In this document: positions 36,395 through 45,347 of the stretch, piece by piece
How positions within the stretch are numbered: position 1 is the stretch's first letter
Layout: each line of letters starts with the position of its first letter
NCBI GenBank assembly: GCA_964419935.1
Contig: CAYQQJ010000017.1
Span: 18,971-82,970, forward strand
DNA: 64,000 nucleotides
Reading direction: 5' to 3'
Source of the DNA: CAYQQJ01 sp964419935
GTDB taxonomy: Bacteria; Pseudomonadota; Gammaproteobacteria; Pseudomonadales; Cellvibrionaceae
Notes under the pieces: generated by a model
The model's database searches: none
Told to the model about the DNA's origin: nothing
What the model saw: only the letters and a program-made list of their open reading frames with translations
Position numbers and translations under genes: made by a program

Positions 36395-38821
36395 GTGTCT
36401 TTCGGCGACGATGACGACATCCTTCAGGATTTTCTTGTTGAGGCGGGAGAAATTCTTGAGCAGCTTTCCGAGCAGCTGGTTGATCTGGAACAAAGTCCTG
36501 ATGACAAGAATTTGCTCAATGCGATTTTTCGGGGTTTTCACACCGTAAAGGGTGGCGCAGGTTTTTTGCAACTCGACGAAATGGTCGAGTGTTGCCACAT
36601 AACCGAAAATCTTTTTGACATTCTGCGCAACGGAAAGCGAAGCGTGACACCGGAGTTGATGGACGTTGTGCTGCAGGCGCTCGATGCAGTCAACGAACAG
36701 TTTCGTCAGATCTCACAGCGCGAACCGGCCACCCCGGCCAGTCCTGAACTTATCGCACAACTCGAGCGACTGGTATCCTGCGACGACCTGCAGAATGGGG
36801 ATCAGTCAACGCCTGTAGAGTCGGTATCTACCGAGCCATCAACGACCAAACCCTCATCTGTTAATGAACAGACACAAGGTAAATCGGCCACCGTAAAAGG
36901 CGGGTTCGATATTACTGACGACGAGTTCGAACAATTCCTTGATGCCATCAACACGCCAACAGCAGATGCGACGACTTCGACGGCTGAGCCCCAACAGCGC
37001 GAAAACACGTCTGTGAACGCCAGCGTTACATCATCAGTGAATTCCGCTGGAGTCAGCGACGAGATTTCTGACGATGAATTTGAGAAACTGCTCGATCAGC
37101 TGCACGGCAAAGGCAAAGGGCCGAATAGCAAGGCAGACGCCGGAGCGGCCCCTGACGAGCGCGTAGAACAGCCATCTCCCACACCGGATGCTTCACAACC
37201 CAAAGCAGAAATCGGCGGTAGTGATGAGATTACGGATGATGAATTTGAGGCGTTGCTGGATGAACTGCACGGCGCCGGCAAACGGCCCTCCGCGCAAGAA
37301 ACTGCAGCTGGTACATCCGACAGCGCTGGTGAGCCACAGGCCTCCAGTGCTAGTGAAATAAATCAAAAGACCACCAAGAAAGACAGTGGGAAAAAACCTG
37401 CGACGACTGGTACGCCCGGCAAGGGCGACGTCATCACCGATGACGAGTTCGAAGATCTGCTCGATCAGCTCCATGGCAAGGGACGAGGCCCATCCGAGCA
37501 GGCAAGCGTAAAGGAAACGCCGAAAGCGGATGCGGCTCGTTCTGCTTCTGTGCACAAACCAGCCTCGGACGCAAAGGCCGGGCCTGCGACGGTAAGCAAC
37601 GTTGAATTCGAGCCAAAGCCTGCTGCATCCGCTGTTGCAGCAGCACCAGCGGCTGAAACCACCGTTCGCGTTGATACTCAACGCCTGGACGACATCATGA
37701 ACATGGTGGGCGAGCTGGTACTGGTACGCAATCGGCTGGTGCGTTTGGGTGTGGACTCCACCGATGAAGTGCTTTCCAAAGCGGTGGGCAACCTGGATGT
37801 AGTGACTGCGGATCTGCAAAGCGCCGTCATGAAGACCCGCATGCAACCGATCAAAAAAGTCTTCGGACGTTTTCCTCGCGTTGTGCGGGATCTCGCGCGC
37901 AGCCTGAAGAAAGAAATCAATCTGGAACTGCGGGGCGAGGATACGGACCTCGACAAGAACCTGGTTGAAGCGCTGGCCGATCCCCTGGTACACCTGGTGC
38001 GCAATGCCGTGGACCACGGTATCGAAGTTCCCGCAGACCGGGAAGCCAAAGGCAAGCCTCGTGTGGGCAAAGTCGTTTTGTCGGCGGAGCAGGAAGGTGA
38101 TCATATCCTGCTGGCAATTTCAGATGATGGCGGCGGCATGGACCCTGAAGCCTTGCGACTCAAAGCGATCGAGAAAGGCATCCTCGAAGCGGACTCGGCC
38201 GCGCGCCTGAGTGACAACGACGCATTCAATCTGATTTTCGCACCGGGATTTTCCACCAAGAGCCAGATATCCGACGTATCGGGTCGGGGTGTGGGCATGG
38301 ATGTGGTCAAAACCAAGATTACTCAGCTCAATGGCTCAATCGGCATTCAATCCAAGCTCAATGAAGGGACGCGTATCGCGATCAAGGTTCCACTGACGCT
38401 GGCGATCATGCCAACGTTGATGGTGATGGTTGGCAATCAGGCTTTCGCATTGCCGCTGGTGAGCGTGAATGAGATTTTCCATTTGGACTTGACCACAACC
38501 AATGTTGTTGACGGTCAGGAGTGCGTTACGGTGCGGGAAAAGGCCATCCCGATTTTCCACTTGAAACGCTGGTTGATAAAGCGCCCTTCTGCCCAGGATG
38601 AGCTTACCGAAGGGCATGTGGTGATTGTTTCAATCGGAACACAACGGGTTGGATTTGTGGTTGATCAATTGATTGGTCAGGAAGAGGTGGTTATCAAACC
38701 GCTGGGTAAAATGTTGCACGGCACGCCGGGTATGGCCGGCGCCACCATCACAGGTGACGGTACCATCGCGCTGATTCTGGATGTGCCCGGGCTGTTGAAA
38801 CGCTATGCGGGGCGCAGCTAA
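36395..38821 (+). CDS. cheA: Chemotaxis histidine kinase CheA with repeated linker modules
   Basis: 808 aa, GTG start. P1 domain with phosphorylated His49 (RGFHTVKGGAGFL); the P3 dimer, P4 ATPase (LVRNAVDHGIE, DDGGGMD, GRGVGMDVV) and P5 CheW-like domains fill ~415-808. The linker between P1 and P3 (~120-410) is Ser/Thr/Ala-rich and carries four spaced copies of a module of the form ITDDEFExLLDxLHGxGKGP at about 173, 224, 279 and 347; the first copy is degenerate after FLD. No classical CheY-binding P2 domain is evident, so the modules may take that role or bind another partner. Confidence 0.94.
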   Translation: MSFGDDDDILQDFLVEAGEILEQLSEQLVDLEQSPDDKNLLNAIFRGFHTVKGGAGFLQLDEMVECCHITENLFDILRNGKRSVTPELMDVVLQALDAVNEQFRQISQREPATPASPELIAQLERLVSCDDLQNGDQSTPVESVSTEPSTTKPSSVNEQTQGKSATVKGGFDITDDEFEQFLDAINTPTADATTSTAEPQQRENTSVNASVTSSVNSAGVSDEISDDEFEKLLDQLHGKGKGPNSKADAGAAPDERVEQPSPTPDASQPKAEIGGSDEITDDEFEALLDELHGAGKRPSAQETAAGTSDSAGEPQASSASEINQKTTKKDSGKKPATTGTPGKGDVITDDEFEDLLDQLHGKGRGPSEQASVKETPKADAARSASVHKPASDAKAGPATVSNVEFEPKPAASAVAAAPAAETTVRVDTQRLDDIMNMVGELVLVRNRLVRLGVDSTDEVLSKAVGNLDVVTADLQSAVMKTRMQPIKKVFGRFPRVVRDLARSLKKEINLELRGEDTDLDKNLVEALADPLVHLVRNAVDHGIEVPADREAKGKPRVGKVVLSAEQEGDHILLAISDDGGGMDPEALRLKAIEKGILEADSAARLSDNDAFNLIFAPGFSTKSQISDVSGRGVGMDVVKTKITQLNGSIGIQSKLNEGTRIAIKVPLTLAIMPTLMVMVGNQAFALPLVSVNEIFHLDLTTTNVVDGQECVTVREKAIPIFHLKRWLIKRPSAQDELTEGHVVIVSIGTQRVGFVVDQLIGQEEVVIKPLGKMLHGTPGMAGATITGDGTIALILDVPGLLKRYAGRS

Positions 38822-38934
38822 GCTTTCTTGCCGAGCGCTGGCGTTCTGCCAAGCATGTTTTTCCATGCGCTGTTCCGCAACTGGTGTCTACAGCATAAAT
38901 TATTCCTGGTCAGTACCCGCGGGAGGAAATTGAA

Positions 38935-40005
38935 TTGGCCTACAAAGTTCTGGTTGTCGATGACTCGTCATTCTTTCAGGCACGCTTGAAAGAAATTATC
39001 GACGATCATCAGGAGTTGACTGTTGTAGGCATCGCCAGCAATGGCAATGAAGCCATCGAGATGGCGCGTCAATTGAAACCGGACGTCATTTCCATGGATT
39101 ATGAAATGCCGTTGCTCGATGGCGTTTCCGCCGTGCGCGCCATTATGGCGGATCGCCCGGTCCCCATTGTGATGTTTTCATCGCTGACCTATGAAGGTGC
39201 GCGTATCACGCTGGAAGCACTGGCCGCCGGTGCAGTGGATTTTCTTCCTAAAAACTTCGCCGATATCTCCCGTCGTTCCGATGTGCTGAAGCGTAAACTT
39301 CAGGACAGCCTGTTACTCTATGCGCGGGATGCCCGCGCGAAAATGCCCGCATCGCCATTGTCCCGTCTAGTGCAGCCGGCAATACGTCCACCGGCGGCAG
39401 AGCGACACACTGCAAAAAATCTGCACCAATCGCTGAACAAGCAGATCAAACTGTTGATTATTGGCGCGTCGACCGGTGGCCCCGTTGCCGTCACTGATGT
39501 GCTTTTGCAACTGCCAAAAAATTTTCCGCTGCCGATTGTCGTCATCCAACATATGCCGGCTAACTTTACCAAGGTATTTGCGGAGCGGCTCAATCGACAG
39601 TGTCAGCTCGAGGTGCGTGAGGCCAGCAATGGAGACAAGTTGAAGCCGGGCCTCGTGCTCGTCGCACCCGGTGCCCATCAGTTTATTTTTGATCGCAACA
39701 ATCGCGACCGCATCAAAATCATGGAAGGCGACGACCGCATGAATTACAAGCCGTCGGTGGATATCACCTTTGCCTCGGCCGCCAATCTGTTCAATGACCA
39801 AGTGCTCGGCGTAGTCTTGACCGGTATGGGCAATGATGGCTGTGAAGGTGCGCGTCTGCTCAAGGAAAAGGGATCGGTTATTTGGGGGCAGGATCAGGAA
39901 TCCTGTGTGGTCTATGGCATGCCGAAAGCGATTGCCAGTGCGAGACTCACCGATGAAGTCCTGCCTCTGTCGCAAATTGGTGCGCGACTGGCGAAAGAAT
40001 TTTAG
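38935..40005 (+). CDS. cheB: Chemotaxis methylesterase CheB
   Basis: 356 aa, TTG start preceded by GGGAGG. Receiver domain with Asp55 (SMDYEMPLLDG), linker, then the esterase domain with catalytic Ser in IIGASTGGP, His in VIQHMP and Asp in TGMGNDGCEGA. Demethylates chemoreceptors under CheA control. Confidence 0.95.
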   Translation: MAYKVLVVDDSSFFQARLKEIIDDHQELTVVGIASNGNEAIEMARQLKPDVISMDYEMPLLDGVSAVRAIMADRPVPIVMFSSLTYEGARITLEALAAGAVDFLPKNFADISRRSDVLKRKLQDSLLLYARDARAKMPASPLSRLVQPAIRPPAAERHTAKNLHQSLNKQIKLLIIGASTGGPVAVTDVLLQLPKNFPLPIVVIQHMPANFTKVFAERLNRQCQLEVREASNGDKLKPGLVLVAPGAHQFIFDRNNRDRIKIMEGDDRMNYKPSVDITFASAANLFNDQVLGVVLTGMGNDGCEGARLLKEKGSVIWGQDQESCVVYGMPKAIASARLTDEVLPLSQIGARLAKEF

Positions 40006-40013
40006 GATTTTGC

Positions 40014-40754
40014 ATGGACCGTCTCAGCTTTCTTGGCGTTATTATCGGCTTTGCCGCTTTATTGGGGGGGAACTTCCTCGAAGGCGGTAGCTGGCAGTCA
40101 CTGATAAACGGTCCGGCCGCGTTGATTGTTTTTGGCGGTACTATTGGCGCCGCAGTTCTGCAAACCCCGAGTCAGCATTTGCGTCGCGCTTTGGCCCAGT
40201 TTCGCTGGATTTTTTTTCCACCACGCCGCGAATTTGCCCAGGGCATACAGCAAGTTGTTGCCTGGGCAATGGCCGCGCGCAAGGACGGGTTGCTGGGCCT
40301 GGAAAATATTGCGGAATCACAAACGGATCACTTCTCGAAAAAAGGCCTGCAGTTATTGGTGGACGGCAGCGAGCCGGATGTCATTCGCCACGTATTGGAA
40401 ACCGATCTGCTGGTGACCGAGCAGCGCGATCAGGATGCAGTGCATTTTTATGAAAGCATGGGGGGCTACGCGCCGACCATTGGAATCATTGGTGCGGTGA
40501 TGGGCCTGATTCACGTGATGGGGCATCTGGGTGATCCTGCGGAGCTGGGGCCGGGTATCGCCGTTGCGTTTGTGGCGACAATTTACGGCGTTGCTTTCGC
40601 CAACCTGTTTTTATTGCCGGTGGCCGCCAAATTGCGCCTGTGTATCAAAGACCATTCCCAATATCAGGAAATGCTGATTGAAGGCATTATTGCGATCGCT
40701 GATGGCAAAAACCCCAAAGCGATAGAGATGCAGCTCAGCGGCTATCTGCATTGA
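40014..40754 (+). CDS. motC: Flagellar motor stator protein MotC (MotA family)
   Basis: 246 aa with four membrane helices (FLGVIIGFAALLGG, LIVFGGTIGAAVLQ, APTIGIIGAVMGLIHVM, AVAFVATIYGVAFANLFLLPVAAK) and the cytoplasmic loop of MotA stators. Starts 8 bases after cheB with AGGA upstream. Named MotC by synteny with the che-linked second stator of Pseudomonas. Confidence 0.92.
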   Translation: MDRLSFLGVIIGFAALLGGNFLEGGSWQSLINGPAALIVFGGTIGAAVLQTPSQHLRRALAQFRWIFFPPRREFAQGIQQVVAWAMAARKDGLLGLENIAESQTDHFSKKGLQLLVDGSEPDVIRHVLETDLLVTEQRDQDAVHFYESMGGYAPTIGIIGAVMGLIHVMGHLGDPAELGPGIAVAFVATIYGVAFANLFLLPVAAKLRLCIKDHSQYQEMLIEGIIAIADGKNPKAIEMQLSGYLH

Positions 40755-40780
40755 ACCGCATTTAATGGGCGCGGTTTTTT
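40754..40780 (+). terminator. Possible attenuating terminator between motC and motD
   Basis: AACCGC (40754-40759) pairs with GCGGTT (40771-40776) followed by a T run to 40780. The 6-bp stem and 11-base loop make it weak, so it may reduce rather than stop motD transcription. Confidence 0.5.
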
Positions 40781-40849
40781 GATTTATGAAATATCAATGT
40801 TGCGTGGGATTGCATTGACTCCCGCGCAGCTCTCTGGTCGGTTGAACCT

Positions 40850-41941
40850 ATGATACGTCGTCGAAAGCCGGTGGAAGCCAAAGTCAGCTCTGATCGCTGG
40901 CTGGTGTCCTATGCGGATTTTATTACGCTGCTGTTCGCGTTTTTTGTGGTGATGTATTCCGTATCGCAGGTTAATGAAACCGAATACCGCGAATTGTCGG
41001 AAACCTTGAGCGCAACCTTTGAGCGTCGCAGCCAAGCGACACCCGGTGAACGGGTGGGGCAGCCTGGTGATGGGAAGTTGGTGGCTATAGCAGAGCTCGC
41101 CCGGACGATTGAAGCCGCTCTGGCTGAGCTTATAGAAGCCAAACAGGTGACGGTGCGCAGTACCGAAGAATGGGTCGAGATCTCGGTGAACGCCAACCTG
41201 CTCTTTGACACGGCTAGCGCGTCGCCAAGCGCAGAAGCGCGACAGATCTTTGCCGAAGTCTCCACTTTGTTGGCGCCATACGACAATGGCATCAAAGTGT
41301 CGGGGCACACCGACAACCTACCCATTCACAACAAGCAGTTCGCCAACAATTGGGAGCTGTCGGCAGCGCGAGCCACATCAGTGGTGGAGCTGTTGCGTCA
41401 GAACGGTGTGGCACCCCAGCGATTGGCGGCAATCGGTTATGGAGAATTTCAGCCTTTGGCCGATAACTCAACAGAGGCTGGGCGAGCACAGAACCGGCGC
41501 GTAGTACTGCAGGTTGCACGACGCCAGGCTGAACCTGTTGCGGTGGCGCTTGAGGATCTGCCCAGCCTATTGGAATCGGCCTCGGGAGAGCAGGGAAGGG
41601 GCGAGCAGGGTGGGAGTGCGCAGGGAACAGGTGAACAGCTATTTGAACCTGCAAGCGAACCGGTACTGCCACCAGCCACGGGTGAAAACGAGCGGCCTCA
41701 GCAGAGCAGCGAACAGCGGGACGATGAGCAGCCACTGCAGCCAGACGATGAAACACCGCGTTCAGTTGGGGGACAACCGTCCGCTGCGAATACTGAGCGT
41801 GCTGCTCAACCGGCCACGGAGCTGGATCCACGGGAGGTAGAGCAAACGCGAAATCCCGAAGGGGCGTCGGTGCAGCCAATTGTGCGCGAAGACGGCAGTC
41901 TGCTTTTCACCAGCGACCCCGATGCCGCAACCGAACGTTAG
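40850..41941 (+). CDS. motD: Flagellar motor stator protein MotD (MotB family) with long acidic tail
   Basis: 363 aa. One membrane helix near the start (WLVSYADFITLLFAFFVVMYSV) with the proton-binding Asp in SYADF, then an OmpA-type peptidoglycan-binding domain (~115-225, SGHTDNLPI, NWELSAARA, GRAQNRRVV). The last ~135 residues are a Gln/Glu/Pro/Ala-rich tail of low complexity, unusually long for MotB/MotD. Confidence 0.9.
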   Translation: MIRRRKPVEAKVSSDRWLVSYADFITLLFAFFVVMYSVSQVNETEYRELSETLSATFERRSQATPGERVGQPGDGKLVAIAELARTIEAALAELIEAKQVTVRSTEEWVEISVNANLLFDTASASPSAEARQIFAEVSTLLAPYDNGIKVSGHTDNLPIHNKQFANNWELSAARATSVVELLRQNGVAPQRLAAIGYGEFQPLADNSTEAGRAQNRRVVLQVARRQAEPVAVALEDLPSLLESASGEQGRGEQGGSAQGTGEQLFEPASEPVLPPATGENERPQQSSEQRDDEQPLQPDDETPRSVGGQPSAANTERAAQPATELDPREVEQTRNPEGASVQPIVREDGSLLFTSDPDAATER

Positions 41942-42013
41942 AAGCCAGGCTCCGAGACAGCCATCATTGGCGGTTGCGCTGGATGAGCATGCTTCTTGCT
42001 CTTAATGATATAC

Positions 42014-42038
42014 GCGTCAAAAACCCGGCTTTTGACGC
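42014..42038 (+). other. Hairpin between motD and parA
   Basis: Nine-base perfect stem (GCGTCAAAA with TTTTGACGC) around a 7-base loop. It is not followed by a clean T tract, so it is a possible processing site or weak terminator. Confidence 0.45.
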
Positions 42039-42095
42039 AGATTTGATTTCACGGTGTCACTCAGTAAGTGCTGATTGACACCCAGTAACTGAGGT

Positions 42096-42905
42096 GTGCA
42101 CTTGCGCGTTTGGACAGTCGCCAATCAAAAAGGAGGGGTAGGAAAAACCACCTCCAGCATTGCCCTGGCTGGCCTCGCGGCTGCAGAGGGCAAGCGCGTG
42201 CTGCTTGTGGACCTGGATCCCCACGGTTCGCTCTCGGCCTGGTTCCGTCAGGATCCCGACACCACCGAGCACGGCGTATTCGCTTTGTTTCAACAGCGCA
42301 AACAGTTGGATCTCGCCCTGGTGGGACAGGTTCTTGTTCCCACGGACTTTGAGAATATCAGCCTGCTGCCGGCATCGACCGCGTTGGCAACTCTTGAGCG
42401 TCAGACCATTGCACAGGATGGTATGGGCCTGGTGATTTCCCGTGCACTGAAGTTGCTGGCTGACGACTATGATCTGGTCATCATCGATTGCCCACCTCAA
42501 CTCGGTGTTCTGATGATCAATGCGCTGGCCGCCTGTGATCTGCTGGTCATGCCCGTGCAAACCGAGTTTCTCGCGCTCAAGGGGCTGGAGCGCATGCAAC
42601 ACACTCTGACCATGTTGGGGCGTTCGCGCAAACAGGCGCTGGATGCCGTGATAGTGCCAACCATGTTCGACCGGCGCACACAGGCTTCTGTGTCGAGCTT
42701 GCGCACCTTGCGCCATAGCTATGGCGAGCAGGTCTGGCCGGGCAAAATTCCAGTAGACACCAAGTTCCGCGACGCCAGCAAGGCCGGTGTACCGCCTCAC
42801 CTTTTCGCACCACAAAGCCGCGGTGTAGACGCTTATCAATCGCTGTATCAATGGTTGCGGCAACGGGCTTCTACCGCTGTTTTAGCCCAGAGCGCAAGCG
42901 TTTGA
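42096..42905 (+). CDS. parA: ParA-like ATPase of polar chemotaxis arrays
   Basis: 269 aa, GTG start after GAGG. Walker A QKGGVGKTTSS, Walker A' LLVDLDPHGSLS and VIIDCPPQLG mark the ParA family. Placed between motD and a CheW-domain (ParP) gene, it corresponds to ParC of Vibrio and the che-linked ParA of Pseudomonas, which position chemoreceptor arrays at the pole, rather than to chromosome or plasmid partitioning. Confidence 0.9.
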   Translation: MHLRVWTVANQKGGVGKTTSSIALAGLAAAEGKRVLLVDLDPHGSLSAWFRQDPDTTEHGVFALFQQRKQLDLALVGQVLVPTDFENISLLPASTALATLERQTIAQDGMGLVISRALKLLADDYDLVIIDCPPQLGVLMINALAACDLLVMPVQTEFLALKGLERMQHTLTMLGRSRKQALDAVIVPTMFDRRTQASVSSLRTLRHSYGEQVWPGKIPVDTKFRDASKAGVPPHLFAPQSRGVDAYQSLYQWLRQRASTAVLAQSASV

Positions 42906-42912
42906 GGTACTT

Positions 42913-43842
42913 ATGAAGAGCTTCAGCTCGCATCAGGTTCTGCAGGGCTACTTCGACGACTTGCTGCGCGAGGATTCGCACGGCAGCTCATTGCCTGTGG
43001 CCCAGGCGGCAGACGCCCAAGGGAATCGCCACCTCGCACCGGCAGCTTCGCCCATGCCCGCTCAGGTCACCAAAACGGCTGCCGTGGAACCGGCCTATGC
43101 GGATGCAGAACTTGACGCTCTGGAGCAGAGCAAGCGGGAAAAGCTGCAGGCATTGCTCAACAGCAAACCGGTTGCGTTGGCGGATGTGCCCGTTGACACA
43201 GACACTGAACCGGCGATCACCGTTGCCGACACTTCGGTAAACCCGCTGCTGATCCCGGTGAACGCTGAACCTGAGCCTGACCCCGAATTAATGGCGGATG
43301 ACGTTACCGCACCCACCGCGGCCATTGAACCGCAACAACAGTTATCACCGTATCTGGACTGGCACGACAATGGCCGCCCACACTGGGCCCAGAAGCGTTT
43401 CGATGCGCTGTTGTTTGATGTGGCTGGCTTGCGCCTCGCGGTGCCGCTGATTGCACTGGGCCAGATTCATCCATTGACTGATGAACTCACACCCCTGTTC
43501 GGACAGGCGGACTGGTTTATGGGATTGCTGCCAACCTCCAGTGGCAAGTTGCGCACCATCAACACGGCGCTTTTTGTGATGCCGGAGCGCTACGACCCGG
43601 CCTTTGCCTCCAGCGCCAAATATGTGGTGTCCATCGATGGACTGCCATGGGGTCTGGCAGTGGATGGCATTCACCAGCCGGTGACCCTGGACCCGGATGA
43701 CGTAAAATGGCGCACCGAACGCAGCAAACGCCCCTGGCTCGCCGGCACAGTCAAGAGCGCCATGTGCGCATTGATCGATATTCCCAATATGGGGCAGCTG
43801 TTGACCAAGACTGACAAGAATCACCCCGAAGCGACCCGGTGA
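42913..43842 (+). CDS. ParP-like CheW-domain protein
   Basis: 309 aa. An Ala/Pro/Glu-rich N-terminal region (~1-145) is followed by a CheW-like domain (~155-300, FDALLFDVAGLRLAVPLIAL). ParP couples the ParA-like ATPase to CheA and receptors in Vibrio; gene order parA-parP-cheW is the same here. GAGG site 7 bases before the ATG. Confidence 0.85.
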   Translation: MKSFSSHQVLQGYFDDLLREDSHGSSLPVAQAADAQGNRHLAPAASPMPAQVTKTAAVEPAYADAELDALEQSKREKLQALLNSKPVALADVPVDTDTEPAITVADTSVNPLLIPVNAEPEPDPELMADDVTAPTAAIEPQQQLSPYLDWHDNGRPHWAQKRFDALLFDVAGLRLAVPLIALGQIHPLTDELTPLFGQADWFMGLLPTSSGKLRTINTALFVMPERYDPAFASSAKYVVSIDGLPWGLAVDGIHQPVTLDPDDVKWRTERSKRPWLAGTVKSAMCALIDIPNMGQLLTKTDKNHPEATR

Positions 43843-43900
43843 ATGAAACCGCATAAGCAAGTGCCATTCACGTCAGGGTTGAGTTACCGTTTTGCTCTTT

Positions 43901-43929
43901 TTGGCATAGAAGCTGCCTTGCACTATATT
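43901..43929 (+). promoter_or_regulatory. Candidate promoter of cheW
   Basis: TTGGCA-N17-TATATT is a good sigma-70 match. The same bases also contain a GG-N10-GC spacing (43903-43916) like a sigma-54 site. Located 50-77 bases before cheW, it could give cheW expression separate from the upstream operon. Confidence 0.5.
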
Positions 43930-43977
43930 AAAGGGCAGCAGTGTTCATTTTTTTGACGCCCACGAGGATTTACCATT

Positions 43978-44466
43978 ATGTCTGCCAACTCCAATAATCG
44001 TCAGCAATCCAGCGAGGATCCCGTTCTTCAGTGGGTCACCTTCAACCTTGCCGGCGAGACCTATGGCGTCAACGTCATGCAGGTACAGGAAGTGTTGCGC
44101 TATTCCGAGGTTGCGCCAGTGCCCGGCGCGCCGGACTATGTGCTCGGTATCATCAACCTCCGCGGCAACGTGGTGACGGTGATCGATACCCGCGATCGTT
44201 TCGGATTGGAGCCGGGAGAAATTACCGACAGCACCCGCGTGGTGATTATTGAAGCGGAACGACATGTTATCGGCATTATGGTCGACAGCGTGGCGGAAGT
44301 GGTTTACCTGCGCCAATCGGAAATAGAAACCGCGCCCAATGTGGGTAATGATGAAAGCGCGAAATTCATTCAGGGCGTGTGCCACAAAAATGGCGAGCTG
44401 TTGATCCTGATTGAACTGGACAAATTACTGACGGACCACGAGTGGGCCGAAGTTCAGGACATCTGA
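43978..44466 (+). CDS. cheW: Chemotaxis coupling protein CheW
   Basis: 162 aa, single CheW domain (WVTFNLAGETYGVNVMQVQEV, IINLRGNVVTVIDTR). GAGG ribosome binding site. Links receptors to CheA. Confidence 0.95.
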   Translation: MSANSNNRQQSSEDPVLQWVTFNLAGETYGVNVMQVQEVLRYSEVAPVPGAPDYVLGIINLRGNVVTVIDTRDRFGLEPGEITDSTRVVIIEAERHVIGIMVDSVAEVVYLRQSEIETAPNVGNDESAKFIQGVCHKNGELLILIELDKLLTDHEWAEVQDI

Positions 44467-44523
44467 TTCGACCGAGCGATTTACCCCAACGTTGCTCAAC
44501 GTAACCGTACAAAGTGAAGCTGC

Positions 44524-44931
44524 ATGATGACTGACTCGATTACCCAAATGTTACCCCTGTTGGCCGCTGTCCCAGGCTTGCTGGCCATGGGCGTGGCGGT
44601 GTGGGCGCTGACAAGAAGTAAACGTCAGGTTCAACAGCATAAAGCGGACCATGACCGTCGCCTCGGGCAATTGGAAAAACAACTGAAAGTCGCTACCGGT
44701 GGCGCGTTGGGTATGGGGCAACGTATTCTGGTGCTGGAAGAAAAACTGCAACAGCTGCAGAATCAAAATGAGGCCATCGGCACCAGCGATGGCGCACTGG
44801 CTTATGCACAAGCCATGAAGTTGTTCGAGCAGGGCGTAGATGCCAACACCGTCGCCGCCAGCTGCAGCCTGTCATCCGCCGAAGTCAGCCTCATGGCAAT
44901 GTTGCATAACCACAAGCGCAATGCCGCTTAG
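44524..44931 (+). CDS. DUF2802 membrane-anchored protein
   Basis: 135 aa. N-terminal membrane helix (MLPLLAAVPGLLAMGVAVWALT), a coiled coil (~35-85), and a C-terminal HTH-like stretch (AMKLFEQGVDANTVAASCSLSSAEVSLMAML) typical of DUF2802. Regularly follows cheW in Pseudomonas and Shewanella-type flagellar clusters; role unknown. Confidence 0.85.
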   Translation: MMTDSITQMLPLLAAVPGLLAMGVAVWALTRSKRQVQQHKADHDRRLGQLEKQLKVATGGALGMGQRILVLEEKLQQLQNQNEAIGTSDGALAYAQAMKLFEQGVDANTVAASCSLSSAEVSLMAMLHNHKRNAA

Positions 44932-44970
44932 TTCGAGCAGTAGCCAATTCGCCAACAATAGCGGCGAGTC

Positions 44971-45060
44971 TGTGATGTCGGGTGGCGCCGCTCGCTAAAC
45001 TCGCAGCTTACCGCGACCTACGATGAAGTGGCACATTCCATCAGCATGCCACCGACATAA
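44971..45060. repeat. Possible decayed inverted-repeat element
   Basis: GATGTCGGGTGGC near 44973 and GCCACCGACATAA near 45046 pair with a one-base bulge. The interior includes GATGAA followed by a GTGGCA..TGCCAC hairpin with a TTCC loop. It resembles the three-way-junction family but is irregular. Confidence 0.4.
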
Positions 45061-45105
45061 CCAATCAAAAAAACCTCGACTTTCCGAGCCACGGAAATAT
45101 TCTTT

Positions 45106-45147
45106 CCCTTTTCCCTTTTCCCTTTTCCCTTTTCCCTTTTCCCTTTT
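45106..45147 (+). repeat. (CCCTTTT)6 tandem repeat
   Basis: Six perfect consecutive 7-bp units. The reverse complement (GGGAAAA)n recurs at 52260-52276 and 63906-63929, each time beside AAGCYKC heptads. Confidence 0.95.
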
Positions 45148-45155
45148 CACTCGGA

Positions 45156-45286
45156 CCATCCATGGGTTATCTCAAGCTCGTCCATGAGCTTGACCCTACG
45201 GGCGCGTTCGCGGATCAAAACATTCCAGATGTTTTGTCGCCCTTCGGGCAGCCTTCGGCTGTGCAAAATGGCGGTCCTGCCATTTT
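45156..45286 (+). repeat. Hairpin string with TCC loops
   Basis: Successive perfect hairpins: CCA-TCCA-TGG (45156-45165), AAGCTC-GTCCAT-GAGCTT (45174-45191), AAAACAT-TCCAG-ATGTTTT (45217-45235), and stem AAAATGGC with loop GGTCCT (45265-45286). The ~29-base linker 45236-45264 (..CCCTTCGGGCAGCC..) is nearly identical to the reverse complement of 52300-52328, while the flanking stems differ. Confidence 0.8.
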
Positions 45287-45300
45287 GTCCCTTTTCTTTA

Positions 45301-45347
45301 GCTTAAAGCTTGCAGCTTGCAGCTTGCAGCTTGAGGCTTGTAGCTTC
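45301..45347 (-). repeat. Heptad array at the 3' end of the SDR gene
   Basis: Read on the minus strand, about seven AAGCYKC-type units start one base after the TGA stop of the SDR gene. Same orientation relative to the gene as the arrays after the M16 peptidase, cysD, gyrA and MFS genes. Confidence 0.85.

Noticed and set aside
37193..38104. 303-codon open frame antisense to cheA
   Set aside because: Shadow of cheA; composition follows the complementary strand and no family is recognisable.
42096..42905. ParA as a plasmid or chromosome partition gene
   Set aside because: No ParB gene or parS sites beside it; its place between motD and a ParP-like gene fits the polar chemotaxis ParA.
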